Shown piece by piece: positions 61,163 to 64,000 of a DNA stretch of 64,000 nucleotides; position 1 is the first letter of the stretch, and every line of letters starts with the position of its first letter. The notes beneath the pieces are model-generated. The model worked only from the letters and a program-made list of their open reading frames with translations, was not told the origin of the DNA and ran no database searches. Where the stretch lies: the NCBI RefSeq assembly GCF_905220365.1, contig NC_061127.1, forward strand, positions 4,526,001 to 4,590,000. Direction: 5' to 3'. This DNA comes from Vanessa cardui. Taxonomy: Eukaryota; Arthropoda; Insecta; Lepidoptera; Nymphalidae. A program made the translations under genes and the position numbers.

Positions 61163-61670
61163 GTGGTAGGGCTGGATGTGCAAGCCTCTTTGGGTAGATA
61201 CCTCCCACTATTACTTATTCAGTTTCCGATTAGCAGTATTATTTGTACAGTTGAGTTACTGTATGAGGCATGAGGGATATAAATTCTTAGTTCCCTGGAG
61301 TTGTCGCGATTGCCGATGTCAGTAATGATTAATAATAGATACCACCCACTCACCAGTTATTCTACCGCCAAATAACAGTACTCAGTATTGTTGTGTTCCA
61401 ATTTGAAGGGTGAGTGAGCCAGTGTAACTACAGGCACAAGGGACATAACATCTTAGTTCCCAAGGTTGGTGGCACATTGACGATGTAAGGAATAGTTAAT
61501 ATTTCTTACAGCTTCATTGTCTATGGGTAATGGTGACCACTTACTATTAAATGGCCCATATGCTCGTCCTATTCCATAAAAACAAAAACAAAGACAAAAA
61601 CAAAACAAACATTTCTAAAAACTTCTATAGATGGTGGTGACCACTTACCATCAGGTTATCTATTTACCAC
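61163..61670 (+). repeat. Old SINE-1 copy split by a younger SINE-1 copy
   Basis: The outer copy runs from AGTGGTAGGGCTGGATGTGC to GCCGATGTCAGTAATGATTA, stops near 61336, and resumes near 61630 with GGTGGTGACCACTTACCATC. The inner copy (about 61339-61600) starts ACCACCCACTCACCAGTTAT, lacks the head, and ends with the tail ATGGCCCATATGCTCGTCCT plus an A-rich AAAAACAAAAAC run. ATAGAT occurs next to both junctions and may be the target duplication. Confidence 0.75.
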
Positions 61671-62568
61671 TGATTAAATAAATAATGGAGGAGAATTTAC
61701 AGTTGATTAAACCACGCTTTATTGATTACATTATATGCCCTAATATTATGATAATATTAGGCTCTATTTTTATTATAAAAATAAGACACACTTGCCTGAA
61801 TTTAAGCTCGCTATTTATTCGGTATTTGGGTAAGCCGCCTGCCTAACACAACCAACATTGGACATGTTTTTGCAAATGGTCTGAAGAAAAAATCCTATAG
61901 TCAGCACGACAACCACTGGTTTGATATAAAAAGTCTCTATTCTTCTTTTTCGAAATTGCACAGATTATAAATAAACCTTTGAAATAAAAAGACAAATAAT
62001 TAAAGCAATGTATATAAACTATTAATCTTATAAAATATTAATAAAAAATTGTTTTTTCGTTTACTTCAGCCAGGATTTTTTAATATAGATAAAGTTTCCG
62101 TGTAACTTTGTACAATTGTTTTATTTGTCATTTCTATAGTGAATCTTTTTTCGATTGACTATCGATTGAACAAACAGTCCACTTTAAAAAGATCATTAGT
62201 ACTTAATTAGAGAACTATAAATTACTTTTTCGTTGTCGAGTTGGGCCAATAAAAACTTTTTCTATAGAGAAATTCTGAGTATATTGATGTTGGTTTTATT
62301 ATTATTCGTGCCTTGGAAATTATGACAGTCTAGAGTTTTATTTTTGAACCGAGTTAAAATACTCAAGCCGGGTGTAACAATTTAGGTGGAAAGTACACTT
62401 GTGTCTTATACACTTGTCCTATATTAGGTCCCTCAGCTGACTGAGAGACGGGCGACCTACGAGGGACAATGGTCGACGTCAAGATCGGTCTAGAGGCCCT
62501 CAGTACATTGGTTAGATAAGCCCATTCACGTTTCTAACAACGTTCGACTGTTGGAAACCGTTATTAAA
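61671..62568. other. AT-rich DNA with one GC-rich island
   Basis: The island near 62425-62520 (CCCTCAGCTGACTGAGAGAC; GGTCGACGTCAAGATCGGTC) may be a decayed LINE fragment. No intact frame is seen. Confidence 0.35.
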
Positions 62569-62732
62569 TGCTAGTAGTCGCTTGCGTTTTAGAGTGTAGC
62601 TTGTCTTCAGTTACACAAAAAAGTAGCCTATGTCCTTTTTAGCTTGCAAATATGCTTCATACCTAATTTTCATGAAATTCGGTTTAGCGGTTTGGTCGTG
62701 AGAGCAACAGACAGACAGACAGAGACAGAGAG
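62569..62732 (-). repeat. LEP1/Helitron-like element
   Basis: Minus-strand copy from GCTAGTAGTCGCTTGCGTTT through AGTAGCCTATGTCCTTTTTA to ACAGACAGACAGACAGAGAC. Confidence 0.7.
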
Positions 62733-62734
62733 AT

Positions 62735-62900
62735 CAAATCAAAATCAACATACCCTTTATTACACCAATAAATAAATAATTTAAACACGATTGAGAAAGA
62801 TGCACAAGATGCTAAAATAGCGATCTCCAGGCAACCTTAAGGTAGAGGGGAGAAACACATTCAGAAAGAGGTAGGCGTGTGCAAAACGGATATAATCATA
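62735..62900 (-). repeat. LINE 3' end, 5'-truncated
   Basis: ATCAAATCAAAATCAACATA, CCCTTTATTACACC and AGCGATCTCCAGGCAACCTT followed by a purine-rich GGTAGAGGGGAGAAAC are the reversed 3' end of a LINE. It abuts the LEP1-like element on its left. Confidence 0.55.
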
Positions 62901-63539
62901 ATAAATAAATACAAAGAAATATTATTGTATTTAAAAATAAAATAATGTACAATGCCTGATATCGAGATTAGATATAAAATAAAATTATTTAAAAAAAAAA
63001 CTAAATTAATGTAAAAATAATAGTGATGTTGATTTTCCAATATTTTTTCTACCCTTTAATAATCAATCGTAATGACTGTTATAACTTAGGGTTAAAGTTG
63101 AGCTTGTGGTATAAATTATTACTTCGCGTTTCTGCTTCGTTATTAAACCTACAATTGTTCTATTAAAGCGATTAGTAAGTTGTTAGTTTTTGTTGTAGAA
63201 TTTATTTTTAAAAACAAAGATATACTTATCTTGTTTCATTTTTCTAGTAGGTTTTGTACGGTAGTAAAATTTTGGTTTCGTGCCGATGTCGGTAACTTGT
63301 CAGTAATAATTATTGAGTTTCTTGCTAGTTCTTTTCGTTTTCTAAGCTCTCAACCAGTAGCTTTACATATCGTAGTACCGTAAAATGACGATTTCAAAGT
63401 GTTTTTAAAAGCCTTTCTGAATAAAATACATTTTTCTGTTGATTCTAGTATAATTACATTTAAACGTGAAAAATAAACGGCCCACATATGTTTGTACAAA
63501 TTTGTCAAATTTATAACCTAAAAATGTGGTATGGATTCC
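62901..63539. other. AT-rich DNA, no gene seen
   Basis: No feature supported. Confidence 0.4.
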
Positions 63540-63757
63540 TGGTGGTAGGGCTTTGTGCAAGCCCGTCTGGGTAGGTACTACCCACTCATCAGTTATTCTA
63601 CCGCCAAATAATAGTACTCAGTATTGTTGTGTTTCGGTTTGAAGGGTGAGTGAGCCAGTGTAACAACAGGCACAAAGGACATAACATCTTAGTTCCCAAG
63701 GTTGGTGGCACATTGACGATGAAAGGAATAGTTCATATTTCTTACAGCGTCATTACC
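63540..63757 (+). repeat. SINE-1, 3'-truncated
   Basis: A well-preserved copy from TGGTGGTAGGGCTTTGTGCA to TATTTCTTACAGCGTCATT, where it stops before the tail and meets an inverted fragment. Confidence 0.88.
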
Positions 63758-63840
63758 ATTCCTTACATAGCCAATGGGTACTAAACAAGGAAACTGAGAT
63801 GTGCCTGTAGTTACACTGGCTCATTCGTCCTTTAAACTTT
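63758..63840 (-). repeat. SINE-1 fragment, inverted against its neighbour
   Basis: ACCATTCCTTACATAGCCAA and TGCCTGTAGTTACACTGGCT with CATTCGTCCTTTAAAC are the reverse of the SINE-1 centre. It directly abuts the + copy, tail-side to tail-side. Confidence 0.7.
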
Positions 63841-64000
63841 TCTCTTGTCGCTGTTCTGTTCTGTTCGCTTTTTTATTGGAAATAAGGAATATTATTTATT
63901 GGATATGAAACAAGCATGTACACGTCGGGAAAGTTAGAAAAACAACGAATTAAACGTACAATGTATAAAATCTTAGATAATTGCAATGAAACCATTTGAT

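Noticed and set aside
1..64000. CRISPR array, bacterial operons, prophage or viral genes
   Set aside because: There are no regularly spaced repeats, no tightly packed ORFs and no recognisable viral proteins. The composition and repeats are those of an insect chromosome.

Overview
The window looks like non-coding-rich eukaryotic chromosome from a lepidopteran, probably a nymphalid-type butterfly. It is AT-rich throughout. It is littered with short interspersed repeats of kinds I recognise from butterflies: a ~285 bp SINE-like repeat, tRNA-derived SINEs with a recognisable B box, LEP1/Helitron-like elements ending in CTAGT, and 5'-truncated LINE tails. There is no bacterial gene organisation, and I found no rRNA gene, true tRNA gene or CRISPR array. 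Most open frames of 60-135 codons are chance frames or lie inside repeats.

Layout. From 1 to about 36 kb the sequence is an accessory, repeat-dense landscape with more than 35 recognisable repeat copies. They include nested insertions and three decayed LINE coding fragments (7.8-8.0, 20.5-20.7 and 26.2-26.9 kb). From about 36 to 55.8 kb recognisable repeats become sparse. This part opens with a CpG-rich, promoter-like block at 38.2-38.5 kb and also holds a small transposon family with TATA target duplications (44.9 and 49.5 kb). From 55.8 to 58.8 kb there is a cluster of short GC-rich exons. From 58.8 to 64 kb repeats return.

The one gene I can support runs on the + strand. A coding exon with an ATG at 55927 joins in phase to exons at 57474-57650 and 58663-58797, giving the first 118 residues of a protein that continues beyond the last exon seen. 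All three splice donors begin GTAC. I do not recognise the protein. The residues are Pro/His/Ser-rich, then carry a more ordered stretch with Cys and Trp, then a basic Arg/Lys segment. The 5' leader in the first coding exon holds two abutting upstream ORFs. The CpG-rich block at 38.2-38.5 kb is the best candidate for its promoter and first non-coding exon, which would make the intervening ~17 kb a large first intron. The low repeat density there suggests regulatory content, but this is inference.

Other points of interest are a perfect 43-bp inverted repeat at 22.84 kb, a 71-bp perfect hairpin at 49.53 kb that is evidently a collapsed copy of the 245-bp element at 44.86 kb, a motif-dense candidate enhancer at 13.4 kb, and several repeat-in-repeat insertions, one with a clean 13-bp target duplication.
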